Counted from the stretch's first letter, positions 1 to 25,380 are shown. The stretch: DNA of 64,000 nucleotides from Cynocephalus volans (GCF_027409185.1 NC_084467.1:18714501-18778500); one strand, 5' to 3'. The notes: generated by a model from the letters alone, not told the origin. Made by a program: numbers and translations.

Positions 1-600
1 TGATCACCAACCTAATCCTCTCTTGCTGTTATTTACTGTGGTTCATTTCCACCCCCCACCCCCCCACCTAGCCTGCTCTCACAGTGGGGGCCTCTACCCC
101 CACGAGGGTCCTATCCCATCTCCCTAGGCCAGTCGCTTCCTACTCTCCTAGAGGACTATTTCACTTTCTTCTTTCTCCTTAAACCTCTATCCACCCTTTC
201 CCCATCCCCACTCTCAGCTGCTTCCTTATTCAAAGAGGAAATGGATGCAATCAGAAGGGATGTCTCCATCAACTCACACCGTGGTCTACCCACCCACCTG
301 CATCTGGGCCTACAGGCTCTGCCATTCCTCTGGGCCCCAGCCAAGGCTGACCCTGCACCTCTGCATGAGGCTTATTCCTACATGCTCGAGCATGTGCTCC
401 AGTAAGTCTCCCCTCTCTCTCCTGCAACCTGTTATTCCCCTCTGCTGGATCATTCTCACACAAGCAGGCTGGGATCTCTCCCATCCTTTACAGACCCTTT
501 TTGGAACCCTCCATCCTCCCATTTCTTTGCTCCCATTCAAAGCAAAATTCCTAGAGAGAGCTGTCCCTACTTATATCTCCTGCTGTTCTCACTCGAACCT

Positions 601-777
601 TTTTTTTTTTTTTTTTTTTTAAAAAGATGACCGGTAAGGGGATCTTAACCCTTGACTTGGTGTTGTCAGTACCATGCTCACCCAGTGAGCTAACCGGCCA
701 TCCCTATATGGGATCCGAACCCGTGGCCTTGGTGTTATCAGCACCACACTCTCCCGAGTGAGCCACAGGGCCGGCCC
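601..777 (-). mobile_element. Dimeric tRNA-derived SINE (CYN-like)
   Basis: Reverse copy with a T-run at the left (A-tail) and a right end at the 5' motif GGGCCGGCCC. It consists of two tRNA-Ile-like units, each ending in a B-box-like GGTTCGGATCC or GGGTTAAGATCC. The flanking direct repeat ctcgaacc occurs at 592-599 and 780-787. Confidence 0.9.
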
Positions 778-1139
778 AGCTCGAACCAATTCTAAACAGG
801 TTTTTGTCGCCACAACTCCTCCACTTAAACTGCTCTAGTCAAGATCACTGGTGACATCCATGTAGCTAAATCTAAAAGTCAAGTAGCCATCATCTTCATA
901 CCTAACTATCAACATCATCAACTTGAACACCTTCACATGCAGGGCTCCATATCCCCCTGGTTTTCCTCCTTACACTTTTGCCCCTCCTGAGACCTGAATC
1001 CAATCATTTGATGGCTTTTCCTCATCTCCCTGACCTCTGGAGGTTGGAACCTTCACTGCTCGATCCTCAGATTGCTTCTTGATCTATAGTCACTCTCAGG
1101 TGATTTCACTGCCTTTATTTATTTTTATTCATTATTATA

Positions 1140-1231
1140 TATTTTGGCAGCTGGCTGGTACAGGGATCTGAATCTGTGACCTTTGTGTTATAAAGCTGCA
1201 CTCTAACCAACTGAGCTAACCGGCCAGCCCT
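1140..1231 (-). mobile_element. Monomeric tRNA-Ile-like SINE
   Basis: Reverse copy of the single-unit type (GGCTGGCCGGTTAGCTCAG.. in sense), diverged. It lies 25 bp from an opposite-strand copy at 1256. Confidence 0.85.
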
Positions 1232-1255
1232 TTACTGCCTTTCGATACCCACCTA

Positions 1256-1350
1256 GGCTGGCCAGTTAGCTCAGTTGGTTATACAGCACGGTGTTATAAC
1301 ACCAAGGTCAAGGGTTAGGGTGTCTGTACTGGTCAGCCGCCAAAACAAAC
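1256..1350 (+). mobile_element. Monomeric tRNA-Ile-like SINE
   Basis: Sense copy with GCTGGCCAGTTAGCTCAG, A/B-box-like promoter and an A-rich tail. An imperfect flanking repeat (atacccacct / atatccacct) is visible. Confidence 0.88.
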
Positions 1351-1539
1351 AAAAATAAATATCCACCTATGTGAAGACTCCAAAATGTTTACACTCAGCT
1401 CAGATGCTCACTGAAACTGAGATTCATACAGCCAGCAGCCTCCGCAGCTTCACTGGGATGCCTAATAGAGGTCTCAAACTTCAGAGGTGAGAAAGTGAAC
1501 TTCTGCTGATCTGCCCACCTGCCTGCTCCTTCCAGGCTT

Positions 1540-2200
1540 CCTCACCACCATCTTTCACCTGGATTTCTGCAGGCTCCAAACTGGTTCTTCTGGTTCTACT
1601 ACTGTCTCTCTCTAGTGTATTCTCCACACATAGCAGGCAGAGGGATGCTTTTTAAGGGAAAACTGCAGGTGGCATCCCTCCTCATCTTCTGCTCAAGACT
1701 TTCTGTTAGCTTGCCAGCTCAGTTGGAAAGAGCCAAAATCCTGCAGGCCTTACCTCTCTGGCCTTCCTCTACCTCTAACATCTACCACCCTCCCTTTGGT
1801 CACACTGCTCCTGCCATATGCCTCCTCAATATTCCTTGAGTAAACATAGCAAGCACACTCCTACCTTGGGGTTTTGTACCTGCTGTGCCTGGACTGGACT
1901 ACCCTCCCTTCCCCCTCCTCGCCAGGTGTCTGTGTGGTTCACTCCCTCGCTTCCCTCAGGTCTCTCCAATGTCAACTTCTTAGTGAGACCACACTATGTA
2001 AAGACCTGGCACTCCTTCGCCTGCCTTATTCTACTGCACAGTACTTATGAGCACCTGTCCTAGGATATATTTACTTATTTATTATCTGTCTCGTCTTACT
2101 AGAGTGTCAGCTTCATGAGGTCACAGATCAGTCCTCAGTGCAGAGAACAGTGCCTGGCACGCAAAAGGTGCTCAATTTTAACAGCTGAATAAATTGCCTT
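1540..2200 (+). mobile_element. L2 LINE 3' end
   Basis: L2 layout in sense: CTGTGCCTGGACTGGACTACC, GTGTGGTTCACTCCCTC, then ..CAGTGCCTGGCACGCAAAAG and a final GCTCAATTTT. Confidence 0.75.
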
Positions 2201-3149
2201 ACAATTTGTATGTATATGTCTGTAGTCTTTCATCTGTCTCCCCCACTATGATGAGAGCTCCAAAAGGGGAGGAACAGGGTTTATCTTGTTTCTATTGTCT
2301 AGTTAGCACTTAACAGAATACGTGGCACATAGAAGTCACACGATACATATTTCTGAAATAACTGATGGAAGGTCAGTGGAAGCTACTGCCAGTCATCACA
2401 CAGCTTATCCTGTTCCCTGAGAAATTTTCAACAAGGGGATTCTGAGGACATCGAGTGCCAAGAAACAGAGAAGGGCACTTGAGTGGGGTCAGGAGGAAGT
2501 TTTGCCTCAGACTTACCATGGCTATGCACGAATCCCTTTTATCTGCCTAAGGAAGTCACTGTTGTCTGCCTGCCTGGCCAGGAAACTCATGAGCTGCAGA
2601 AAAGCCCAGAGGCCTCGGTCAGGATGTCACAGCAAGCCAAGAAATGGAGAAGACCACAGAGCCACAAACCTTAACTTTGACAACCACAACTCTGAGGAAA
2701 CAGACCCAGAGAGTAATAGAATCATCTGGCTCAAGACACATGAACCTCTAGAGGATAACTTGAAAGGAAAAACAAAAAATGTGGCCAGGGATTGCCTTCA
2801 CCATCCTAAAGACGGTAGGTTAGACTAATGCTACAGCAAGGTAGCCTGTAGTCAGACACCAAGAATGTTCCTTCTTTTGGGCTGCCAGCCAATGGAATCC
2901 CCATTCTGGGTCAGCCCACGGAAGCAAACCTCAAGGGAAACCAAGTGTGAGGTCTCAGTTTAATCTTTGGAGAACAGCATCAAGGCTCTTCCCTTTGAGT
3001 AAGCTCTGCCTGCCTCTCTACCTCGTGTCTCCTCCCCTGCTCCCCCAGCCCCCATGCACACACACTCGCAACCCTGTATGCTGTAGCAAGGCCAGGGTAC
3101 ATGAGTCCTCCCTGAGCCCATCCTTAGTCTTATAATAACAGTTGTGCCT

Positions 3150-3455
3150 ACTCACCTTTCTCCTTTTCTATGCTTAACTTCATGTCCTCCACACCTCACA
3201 CAGACCTCTTTCAGCAAATCCTCCCTCACCTCCTCAGCTGGGATGGGGCCCCTCTCTAGGCTTTCTCAGCCCTGTGCTTCCTTCCTTCATAGCATCTGTC
3301 ATAATGCAGTAGGATTATCATGTAACTCCCGACTGTCTCCCCAGCAGACAGATGTAGGCACTTTAAAGGCAAGGCCACCATGTTTGTGTCCAGCATAATC
3401 AACCCAGGACCTGGAACACTGGCACCAGTAAATGTTTGCTGAAAGCATAAATGAA
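3150..3455 (+). mobile_element. L2 LINE 3' fragment
   Basis: CCTTCCTTCATAGCATCTGTC, then ..GACCTGGAACACTGGCACC and GTAAATGTTTGCTGAA, matching the end of L2. Confidence 0.65.
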
Positions 3456-3511
3456 ACCAAACTATTCTGCCATCATGCCCTTTGGGAGAATGGGCATGTG
3501 ACTTTGATTAC

Positions 3512-16853
<13,342 letters not shown>

Positions 16854-17578
16854 CTTGGCTCAGCTTCCCCCGCCCGCCCAGGGGGCCCCACGTGACCGTC
16901 GACGGCTCGGTGGGCGGGGCCCCGGAGTGACGTATGATGCCCTGAGCTGGCTCCACCCCCAGCTCCTAAATTCTTTGTATTTTTTCTGGAAGTGGGTTAA
17001 GATATTAACCGTCATTTTCTAAGTATGTATGGTAAAATTTTAAGAGTAACTCTAAAAGTAAAACTTGGCTGTCCACTGAAAATATGGACTTATTTTTTCT
17101 CTCCCAAATTGTGTCCCGTGGAGAATACATTTCTCAATCCCCTTTGTATATGGTCATGGGACCAGTTCTCACTACTAAAAGGGGCACAGAGGTAGTATTT
17201 CTGGGTCTGAATTTTTAAGAAGTGAGATGCCTTTTTAATTTTTTTCTTCCCTGTCCACTCACTGAATATAGAAAAATATTAGGTTCTGAGGGTTGATAAA
17301 GCCTTCAAGCCAGAAGGAAGGAGCATAAAATACAGCCATTTATTGCTTAGAAATATGTACATTTTATTATTACATGAGCACATTTGTCCTTTACTATGTT
17401 GAACAACTGAAATTTTAGGGTTTGTCATATTAGGTTTTGTGGGGGCCAAGGAAAGACTTCCCCTTTACTCTCTGAAGATTTGCTGAAAGTCAACTGACAA
17501 AACACAGATTAATTAGCAGAAAAGGCATAACAGATTTTATTTTAATGTGCATAGCATGGGGTGATGCTGGAGGAGAAG

Positions 17579-18257
17579 GGGTCTGGGAAGGCCCTATAGT
17601 CAACCTCAACCCACCCAGTCCTCTTACCGGGTTCTTGACTCTGCCACAGGAAAGAATTCAAGGGCAGAGTCATGGTAGAAAGTGAGAACAGATTTAAGGT
17701 GATGAATAAGAGATACAGATTTCACATAGTGTGGCCTTCCTCCAGAGACTGAGCAGGCTCTGCTCCAAGTTTAATACAAAAGCAAGAAATACATCCTTAA
17801 AGTTTAACACAAAGTGCAGGCTGGCTCAGGAGAGCGAGCAGCCACTTGCCGAAAGTGAGTTTGATACAAAAAGAGAGTACACACACCTCAGCTGGTGAAG
17901 TGTGGGTTGGCCCCAGGAAAGTGAGCGACAACCCCGCCTTCTGCTGGGATTTGACTTCTGTAGTTTTGCTATCGAATACATATTCATGCTATCTAATGAA
18001 TATAAATTCCACTTTACTGGGCATGTTTGGCTATTAGGGTTATATAACCCCTTTCTACTGAGCATTCCCAGCCACTGGATTTGCATAAGCCAGCCTCCTG
18101 AGGTCTCAATTTTCCCATGTTGGTGCCAAAAATAGGTCTAACAACAGTAACTTTCCTCTAGGGGAGGGCCTAGAGAAGGGGCCTGAAACCTTGGGGAATG
18201 GCTTGAAACCCGGAGTTGTGTACTGTAATCTGAGTCCATGGAAACAGAGCACCTCCT
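17579..18257 (-). mobile_element. LTR-like repeat, copy 1
   Basis: About 680 bp sharing long stretches with 23368-24124 (for example cctcaacccacccagtcctc and cttgactctgccacag). The layout suggests a solo retroviral LTR, most likely on the minus strand, with no coding sequence. The family was not determined. This copy has diverged or lost the middle segment relative to copy 2. Confidence 0.6.
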
Positions 18258-18320
18258 ATCTCACTATTTCTCTCTTTCCTTTTCCTTTTTCTCCAAACTC
18301 TATAAAGATTACAAAATATT

Positions 18321-18501
18321 TGGGCTGACTCATGGCTTACTTGGGAGAGTGCGGTGCTGATAACACCAAGGCCATGGGTTCGGATCCCTATATAGGGATG
18401 GCCAGTTGGCTCACTTGGCAGAGCATGGTGCTGACAACGCCAAGTCAAGGGTTAAGATCCCCTTACCAGTCATCTTTTTATTAAAAAAAAAAAAAAAAAA
18501 A
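18321..18501 (+). mobile_element. Dimeric tRNA-derived SINE (CYN-like)
   Basis: Full-length sense dimer with mutations in the 5' motif (GGGCTGACTCATGGCTTAC) and a long A-tail. Confidence 0.9.
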
Positions 18502-18790
18502 GAATATTAAACATTTTACTAGTGGAGATTGGGCTGCTATGGCCAAGGCACAACTTGGTGCTAGGTACTGGGAATACAGTAGTAAATAAGATCGATTCAT
18601 CACAATTCCATGAAACTTCCTCAGACATTCAGATTTTATGGTAATTTGTTTTCCCATAGGGCTTTTAAAAAATTGTTTTGACTCATGGAGTAGGTTGGTC
18701 AAGCTAAGGGCTTGATATCTTGTCAACTAATAGTTGTTTTCATGAAAAGGACTTTTTCTGCACTCAAATTGCATTCCTTTTTCTCTCTTT

Positions 18791-18878
18791 TTTTGGTGCT
18801 GGACAGTATGGGATCCAAACTCTTGATCTTGGTGTTCTCAACACCGTGCTCTAACTAAGTGAGCTAACCGGCCAGACC
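18791..18878 (-). mobile_element. Monomeric tRNA-Ile-like SINE
   Basis: Reverse copy ending CTAACCGGCCAGACC; the tail region is T-rich and diverged. Confidence 0.8.
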
Positions 18879-19099
18879 TCAAATTGCACTTCTAATGCAC
18901 AGCAGAAACTCTCTATTTACTGCTCTTCCTTAAAAGCAGGTGATCTCCCTTCTGCAAGTCGGAATAATGTTTAAATCCAACACCTGCTTTTCTGCAAAAA
19001 GCTGTGAATGTGGTAGCAGACTATTTACACTAGTGGAACTTTGCCAGTGTAAACTTTTATGAAAGTTTATGATATTCTGGGCCATGAATCAAATTTCAA

Positions 19100-19535
19100 A
19101 GAATTGGTAACATACATATGCTATTTATTAACTATTATGCAATTAAGTTAGAAATAACAAAACCTTATATTTGGAAATTATGATACTAAAAAACCTGACT
19201 CATGAGTCCGAGGAAAAATCATAATGGAAATGACAATATACTTAGAACTCAATGATATGAAAATATAACATCAAAAGGCTTAAATACTTACATTGGAAAA
19301 GGTAGCTGAAAATTAGTGAAAGAAGTTTCTAACTCAAGATGTGAAAAAAAACAACTCATGATAAGTAAAAAGGACAAAATAAAATGTAGAAATTTGAATG
19401 AAATAAGAAAAATTTGCAACAAAGAGCAACCACATAAAAAAAGAGGAAACTTGGTTCTTTGAGACTAATAAAATTGACAAGCCTCTCAATAGACTGATCA
19501 CAAAAAGCATGAATGTTTAATGCCTTTTAAAAAGT
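19100..19535 (+). mobile_element. Decayed L1 ORF2 fragment
   Basis: A-rich, with the typical L1 ORF2 tract (AAAGAGGAAACTTGGTTCTTT, ATTGACAAGCCTCTC, AGACTGATCA) in sense, full of stops. It probably continues at 20778-21480, the intervening SINE and L1 being later insertions. Confidence 0.65.
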
Positions 19536-19557
19536 CACTGCAATGTTTAATGTACAA

Positions 19558-19559
<2 letters not shown>

Positions 19560-19618
<59 letters not shown>
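19560..19618. repeat. (TA)n microsatellite
   Basis: About 29 perfect TA units directly abutting the T-run of the SINE at 19619. It probably grew at the insertion site. Confidence 0.95.
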
Positions 19619-19627
<9 letters not shown>

Positions 19628-19787
19628 TTTTTAAAGATGACCGGTAAGGGGATCTTAACCCTTGACTTGGTGTTGTCAGCACCACGCTCACCCAGTGAGC
19701 TAACCGGCCATCCCTATATGGGATCCGAACCCGTAGCGTTGGTGTTATCAGCACCACAGTCTCCCGAGTGAGCCACGGGCCAGCCCC
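19619..19787 (-). mobile_element. Dimeric tRNA-derived SINE (CYN-like)
   Basis: Full-length reverse dimer. The flanking repeat is about aaatttatat on both sides (19556 onward and 19788 onward). Confidence 0.92.
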
Positions 19788-19907
19788 CAAATTTATATTT
19801 ATTTCAGACGATAAATCTGAAAACTTTGTTGAAATAATTTCCTAGAAAATGATACCTTTAAAAAAGTTGGCTCTTGCTACTATTTTGAGGAGGAAGAAAA
19901 ATTTTTT

Positions 19908-20760
19908 TTTTTTTTTTTTTATTTTTATTTTATTTTATTTTATTTTATTTATTTTTTTTTTAAATTTTATTTTGTCGATATACATTGTAGCTGATTAATG
20001 CTCCCCATCACCAAAACCTCCCTCCCTTCTCCCTCCCCCCCTCCTCCCCAACCATGTCCTTTCTGTTTGTTGGTTGTATCAACTTCAAATAATTGTGGTT
20101 GTTATATCTTCTTCCCCCCCCCCCGGTTTGTGTGTGTATGTGTGTATGTGTGTGTGTGGATTTATATATTAATTTTTAGTTCCCACCAATAAGTGAGAAC
20201 ATGTGGTATTTCTCTTTCTGTGCCTGACTTGTTTCACTTAATATAATTCTCTCGAGGTCCATCCATGTTGTTGCAAATGGCAGTATTTCATTCGTTTTTA
20301 TAGCTGAGTAGTATTCCATTGTGTAGATGTACCACATTTTCCGTATCCACTCATCTGATGATGGGCATTTGGGCTGGTTCCAACTCTTGGCTATTGTAAA
20401 GAGTGCTGCGATAAACATTGGGGAACAGGTATACCTTCGACTTGATGATTTCCATTCCTCTGGGTATATTCCCAACAGTGGGATGGCTGGGTCGTATGGT
20501 AGATCTATCTGCAATTGTTTAAGGAACCTCCATACCATTTTCCATAGAGGCTGCACCATTTTGTAGTCCCACCAACAATGTATGAGAGTTCCTTTTTCTC
20601 CGCAGCCTCGCCAGCATTTATCGTTCATAGTCTTTTGGATTTTAGCCATCCTAACTGGGGTTAGATGGTATCTCAATGTGGTTTTGATTTGCATTTCCCG
20701 GATGCTGAGTGATGTTGAGCATTTTTTCATATGTCTGTTGGCCATTTGGATATCTTCCTT
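19908..20760 (-). mobile_element. 5'-truncated L1 with open ORF2 carboxyl end
   Basis: A LINE-1 3' end inserted in reverse. Its T-rich left side (19908-19970) is the A-tail, followed by a C-rich 3' UTR. Codons 20176-20745 form an uninterrupted 189-residue ORF2 carboxyl terminus, with [34 protein letters not shown] and the usual end FSLIGGN. A 17-bp target duplication aggaagaaaaatttttt flanks it (19891-19907 and 20761-20777). The open frame and clean duplication point to fairly recent insertion into older, opposite-strand L1. It is far too short to be active. Confidence 0.93.
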
Positions 20761-20777
20761 AGGAAGAAAAATTTTTT

Positions 20778-21480
20778 AAAGGTGGCTCAAAAATAAAGGA
20801 ATCTTCATGTCCACTAAGATGGCTAAAATAAAAACGACAGATAATAGCAAGTATTGGTGAGGATGTGGAGAAATTGGAATCTTCATACACTTTTCAAGTG
20901 GTACAATTGTTGTGGAAAACAGTTTGTTGATTCCTCAAAAAGCTTAACATAGAATCAGCATATTTTCCAGCAATTCTACTCCTAGGTATATACTCCAGAG
21001 AACTGAAAAGCAGGGACTCAAACAGATACTTATACACCCATGTTCATAGCAGCATTGTTCACAATAGCCAAAAGATGTAAACAATTCAAGTGTCCATCAA
21101 CTGATAAGTGAATAAACATACAATGGTATATTATTCAGCCTTAAAAATGAAATTTTGATACATGCTACATCATGGGTGAACCTTGAAGATATTATGCTAA
21201 GTGAAATAAAGTAGAAAAAAAGGACAACTATTGTATAATTCCACTTACATGAAATACCTAAAATAGCCAAATTTATAAAGGCAGAAAGTAGATTAGAGGT
21301 TCCCATGGGTTGGGGGAGGGAGGAATGGAGAGTTATTGCTTAACAGTCATAGTGTTTCTGGTTGGAATAATGAAAAATTTAGAAATAGAGAGTGGTGATG
21401 GTTGCACAACATTGTGAAAGTAATCAATGCCACTGAATTGTATACTTAAACATGTTTAAAATACATTTTATGTTATATGT
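20778..21480 (+). mobile_element. Old L1 3' end, unit 1
   Basis: Sense L1 ORF2 end and 3' flank, including TCCTAGGTATATACTC and CATAGCAGCATTGTTCACAA. Decayed, with many stops. Confidence 0.8.
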
Positions 21481-21499
21481 ATTTTATCATACACACGAA

Positions 21500-22080
21500 A
21501 AGGTTAAACAAAGAGTTACCATATGAGCCACTAATTCCACTCCTAGGTATATACTCAAGAGAAATAAAAAGATATGTCCACATAAAAACTTGTACATGTA
21601 TGTTCATAGCAGCATTATTCACAATTAGCCCCAAAGTGGAAACAACCCAAATGCCCATTAAGTGATTAATGGATAAATAAAACTTGGTATGTTCATACAA
21701 TAGAATATTATTCAAGTATAAAAACAAAGTACTGATATATGTCACAACATAGACGAACCTTGAAAACACATGCTAAGTGAAAGAAGCTGGACACAAAAGA
21801 CCACATGTTGTATGATTCCATTTATATTAGGTACTTACAATGGGTAATTTCATAGATACAGAAAGTAGGTGAGTGGTTGTCCAGGGCTGGGAAAATGTTG
21901 GGGGGAGATGGGGAGTGACTGCTAACAGGTATGGGTTTTTGGGGGGATAATGAAAATTTTCTAAAATTATTGTGGTAATGGGTGGACAACTTTGTGAATA
22001 TACTAAAAACCACTGAATGCTACACTTAAATGGATGAGTTGTATAATGTGAATTACATCTGTTTTTTAAAAAGCTGTTTT
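21500..22080 (+). mobile_element. Old L1 3' end, unit 2
   Basis: A second copy of the same L1 region in the same direction, starting about 560 bp after unit 1, with the same landmarks (TCCTAGGTATATACTC, CATAGCAGCATTATTCACAA). Confidence 0.8.
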
Positions 22081-22654
22081 TTAAATAGGCAAAAACATAA
22101 ATAAATAAAGGGAGGGAAAGTCCCCAAGATGCCTGGCATTGGAGTCCCTTGGGCCTCAAAGGCCCAGTTAATCCACCTGCTTGAGGTTGGCCATCCAGCT
22201 CTACGGCCCAGGGAAGTCCTCACAAGTATAGGGTCTGGGCTTGCACAAGGTCTCCTAAGGTGCATCACGTGTCCACAGATGGCCACTGTGACAGGATTGC
22301 CTACCTTCAGAACCATAGCTGGAAAATTTCCAGCCCATTAACAGACTTTGAGAATCACTTTGGACAGTTTCCTAAGATAATCAGAGTGCAAAAATAATTT
22401 GTCATACTAGGATTTCATGGCAGATGGGAGTAAGTGGCCTTCCAGAGTCTGCAGCTGAAGAGACATGCTTTGAGCCTCATTTTTTCTTAAGTCAAAATTA
22501 AGAGACAATTATTTTTACTAACATGCAAAACTGTAGTTTTTTGTTTGTTTTTATTTTTTCTACTGAACCTTGCCATTGGCAAGGCAAAATCACTAACCGA
22601 AAAAGGACGTCATTGTGAGAGAGTGAGGGATTGAGAAAGAATATAGTTGTTTAG

Positions 22655-23060
22655 TCTCAAAAGATGTTTCCTGATCTCAGCTGTGCCTTTAACCCTAGTG
22701 ATCTTAGGCAAGTTATATAGTGCCACAGGGCTTGTGGATAGTTTTAGCATTTCTTGCTATTTCAAACTCATGAATATAAAGGGAGGTGGATGTAAGAGAA
22801 GGTTTTGTGTTTGAGGGTGTCTGCCACTCCTTTCTGGGTGGCACTCACAAACTTTTTAACCTTTATGTACCTCAGTTTCCCCATCTTGTCAATGAAGGTA
22901 ATAACACTTAAGATTCTGAGGATTAATGAAAATGTTGTGTTGCATGTCAACTTCTGAGTACTGTGCCTTAGAGAAAGTAAGAGATCAATAATTGTTAGCA
23001 TTGTACATTTGCTGTACTTCCTGGCAAATGGTAAACCTTCAATAAATGTTTGTTGAATAA
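22655..23060 (+). repeat. MIR SINE
   Basis: Sense MIR: GATCTTAGGCAAGTTATATAG, TACCTCAGTTTCCCCATC, then an AATAAATGTTTGTTGAATA end (possibly an adjoining L2/MIR fragment). Confidence 0.65.
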
Positions 23061-23367
23061 AAGGAATAAATAAGGATGGTCAGAGGTTCCATTGGACCTT
23101 TATTAGTTTCCTATTTAGAACCACAGTTTGCTACTGTTTGTAAATTTATACAAACTGATTTATGATTAGGGAAGCACAAAAAGACAAATTAGCTATTTCT
23201 GTCTGACAGTATCAGGGAAGCATACATGGAAATATTAGATGACTACTCCATCAGGTGCACCAGATTTTGCAAAGAAGAAAGCATGTGGCAACACCACCCC
23301 ATAAACAAAGGAACAGAGTGGTGGAAGCGTAACATCTATTTGGCTAAATGAAAGTGATGTCGGAGGT

Positions 23368-24124
23368 AAGGTCTGGGGCCCAATAGTCAGCCTCAACCCA
23401 CCCAGTCCTCTTACCAGATTCTTGACTCTGCCACAGAAAAGAATTCAAGAGCAGAGTCACAGTAGAAAGTGAGAACAAATTTAATATAATAGATCATACA
23501 GATTCCATGGACAGAGTGTGGCATAGCTCCAGAGACCGAGCAGGGCCCACACCAAGTTTACCACAAAACTAAGTTCAGTACAGACATCAAATCTGACACA
23601 AAAGCAAGAAATACATAAAGTACAGTACAAGGTGCAGGCTGGCTCAAGAGAGTAAGTTTGATACAAAGTAAGGTATACATACCTCAGCCAGCCAGGTGCA
23701 GGTTGCCTCCAGGAAAGTGAGCAAGGATGCAGCCTTTGGCTGGGATTCAGTTTTTATAGTTTCTCTATCTAATGCATATTCAATTAAGGGGGTGGTTCCC
23801 AGTTATGTAATATTTAGTCTTGCACATGTTCAGTCGGTCTCTTCCTGGAGCATGTGCATTGGTCAGACCCTATCACATGCACCAGGCCTATTCAAGAATA
23901 TTCTATGCTCTCTATTGAGCATGCCCAGCCACTGGATTTATATAAGCCAGCCCCTTGTGGTCTCATTTTCCTCATGTTGGTGCTGAAAATAGGTCTAAGT
24001 GGCAACAGTAACTTTCCTCCAGGCGAGGGACTAGAGGAGGGGGCCTCTAGAGACCTGGGGAGTGGCTGGAAACCCAGAGGCTTGTCCTGAAACCTGAGTC
24101 CAGGGAAATTGAGCACCTCCTATA
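23368..24124 (-). mobile_element. LTR-like repeat, copy 2
   Basis: Longer relative of 17579-18257, about 757 bp, with the same two ends (gtctggg.. to ..gagcacctcctat). It carries an extra segment near 23790-23900 that copy 1 lacks or has replaced. No viral gene is attached. Confidence 0.6.
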
Positions 24125-24399
24125 TCAAAAGGATGTGTTAGTGAACAGAGAGGGGATGGAAGCCGCAGAACAGGCAAGAGGTAAGGTTTAACTATCAGTG
24201 TTAAATAATAAAAGCTTCCCGGAATATGATGTTAAACTAGAATTTACTTTTCATTTTTGGAGAAGGAGTTTAATAAGTTTGAAAGTAAAATAAGAGGTCA
24301 CCAAAGAAACATATTTCCCTTTGAACCATCAATAACCATCTCTTTAATGGTTCAGTTCTGGGTTGGTTTAGTTCCTTTTTTAAAAATTTAATTTAATTT

Positions 24400-24960
24400 T
24401 TATTTGTGGTCACAAAACAAGTCTCAATATATTTGAAAAGACTAAGATCATAGAAAATAATAGAAAAAATGTTTTCTGACCACAATAACAGAAAGAAATT
24501 TAGAAAATTCACAAATGTGTGGAAATTAAACACTTTCCTAAATACACAATGGATAAAAAGAAAAATCACAGGGAAATTAGAGAGCACTTTGGGATAAAAA
24601 TCAAAGCGCAACATATCAAAATTTATAATATGCAGGGCTCATGCAGTACTTGGAGGAAATTTATACTTGCAAACACCTATGTTAGAAATAAGAAACATGT
24701 CAAACCAGTAATGTAAATTTCTACCTTAAGAAAATAGAAAAAGAGGAACAAACTAAACCGAAAGCAAATATAAGTAGGAAATAAAATTACAACAAAAGTA
24801 TATAGAAAGAGAATTTTTTAAAAATAGAGACAGAAAAAACCCACAAAAACAAAAGCTGATTCTTTAAAAAGATCGACAACATTTGCAAACCTTTATCTAG
24901 ACTGACCAAGAAAAAAGAGAAAAAAATTACCAAAATCAGAAATAAAGCAGGGGCATTATT
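24400..24960 (+). mobile_element. Decayed L1 ORF2 fragment
   Basis: A-rich sense L1 sequence with AAAGCTGATTCTTTAAAAAGAT and CTAGACTGACCAAGAAA-type landmarks of ORF2, full of stops. Confidence 0.7.
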
Positions 24961-24974
24961 ACCTTGTTGTTTTG

Positions 24975-25380
24975 GTTTTTTGTGGTGGTGAGATTTAGTT
25001 TCTTTCTCTTGCTCACTTGAGTATTTGTTCTACCAATGGGCTTTGTTCTTTGTTGTGTGTTTGTGGTAGGGATTACTGTTTTTCAGATCCCAGATGCAGG
25101 ACTTCCTTGAGGATTTCTTGTAGAGCTGGTTGTGTGGTTGTGAACTCCCACAGTTTTTGTCTGTCTGGAAAATACACTATTTTCCCCTCATTTCTGAAGG
25201 ATAGTCTTGCTGGATATAGTATTCTTGGTTGCCAGTTTTTTTTTCTTTTAGTATTTTGAATATATCATTCCATTTTCTTCTAACCTATAGAATTTCTGTT
25301 GAGAAGTCTGTCGTTAGTCTGATAGGGGCTCCCATATAGGTGACTTGACACTTTTGCTCCTTTTAAGATTCTCTCTTTGG
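24975..25380 (-). mobile_element. L1/HAL1-like fragment, part 1
   Basis: T-rich reverse L1-type sequence (for example gagaagtctgtcgttagtct and ttttaagattctctctttgg). The next element (25381-26680) separates it from its apparent continuation at 26681. Confidence 0.6.

Noticed and set aside
1-3511. HMGCL exons 8 and 9
   Set aside because: I read the minus strand of this stretch for the glycine-rich loop and the carboxyl end of the lyase and found neither; they should lie left of the window.
17579-24124. A complete endogenous provirus between the two LTR-like copies
   Set aside because: The interval contains L1, SINE and non-viral DNA and no gag, pol or env motif.
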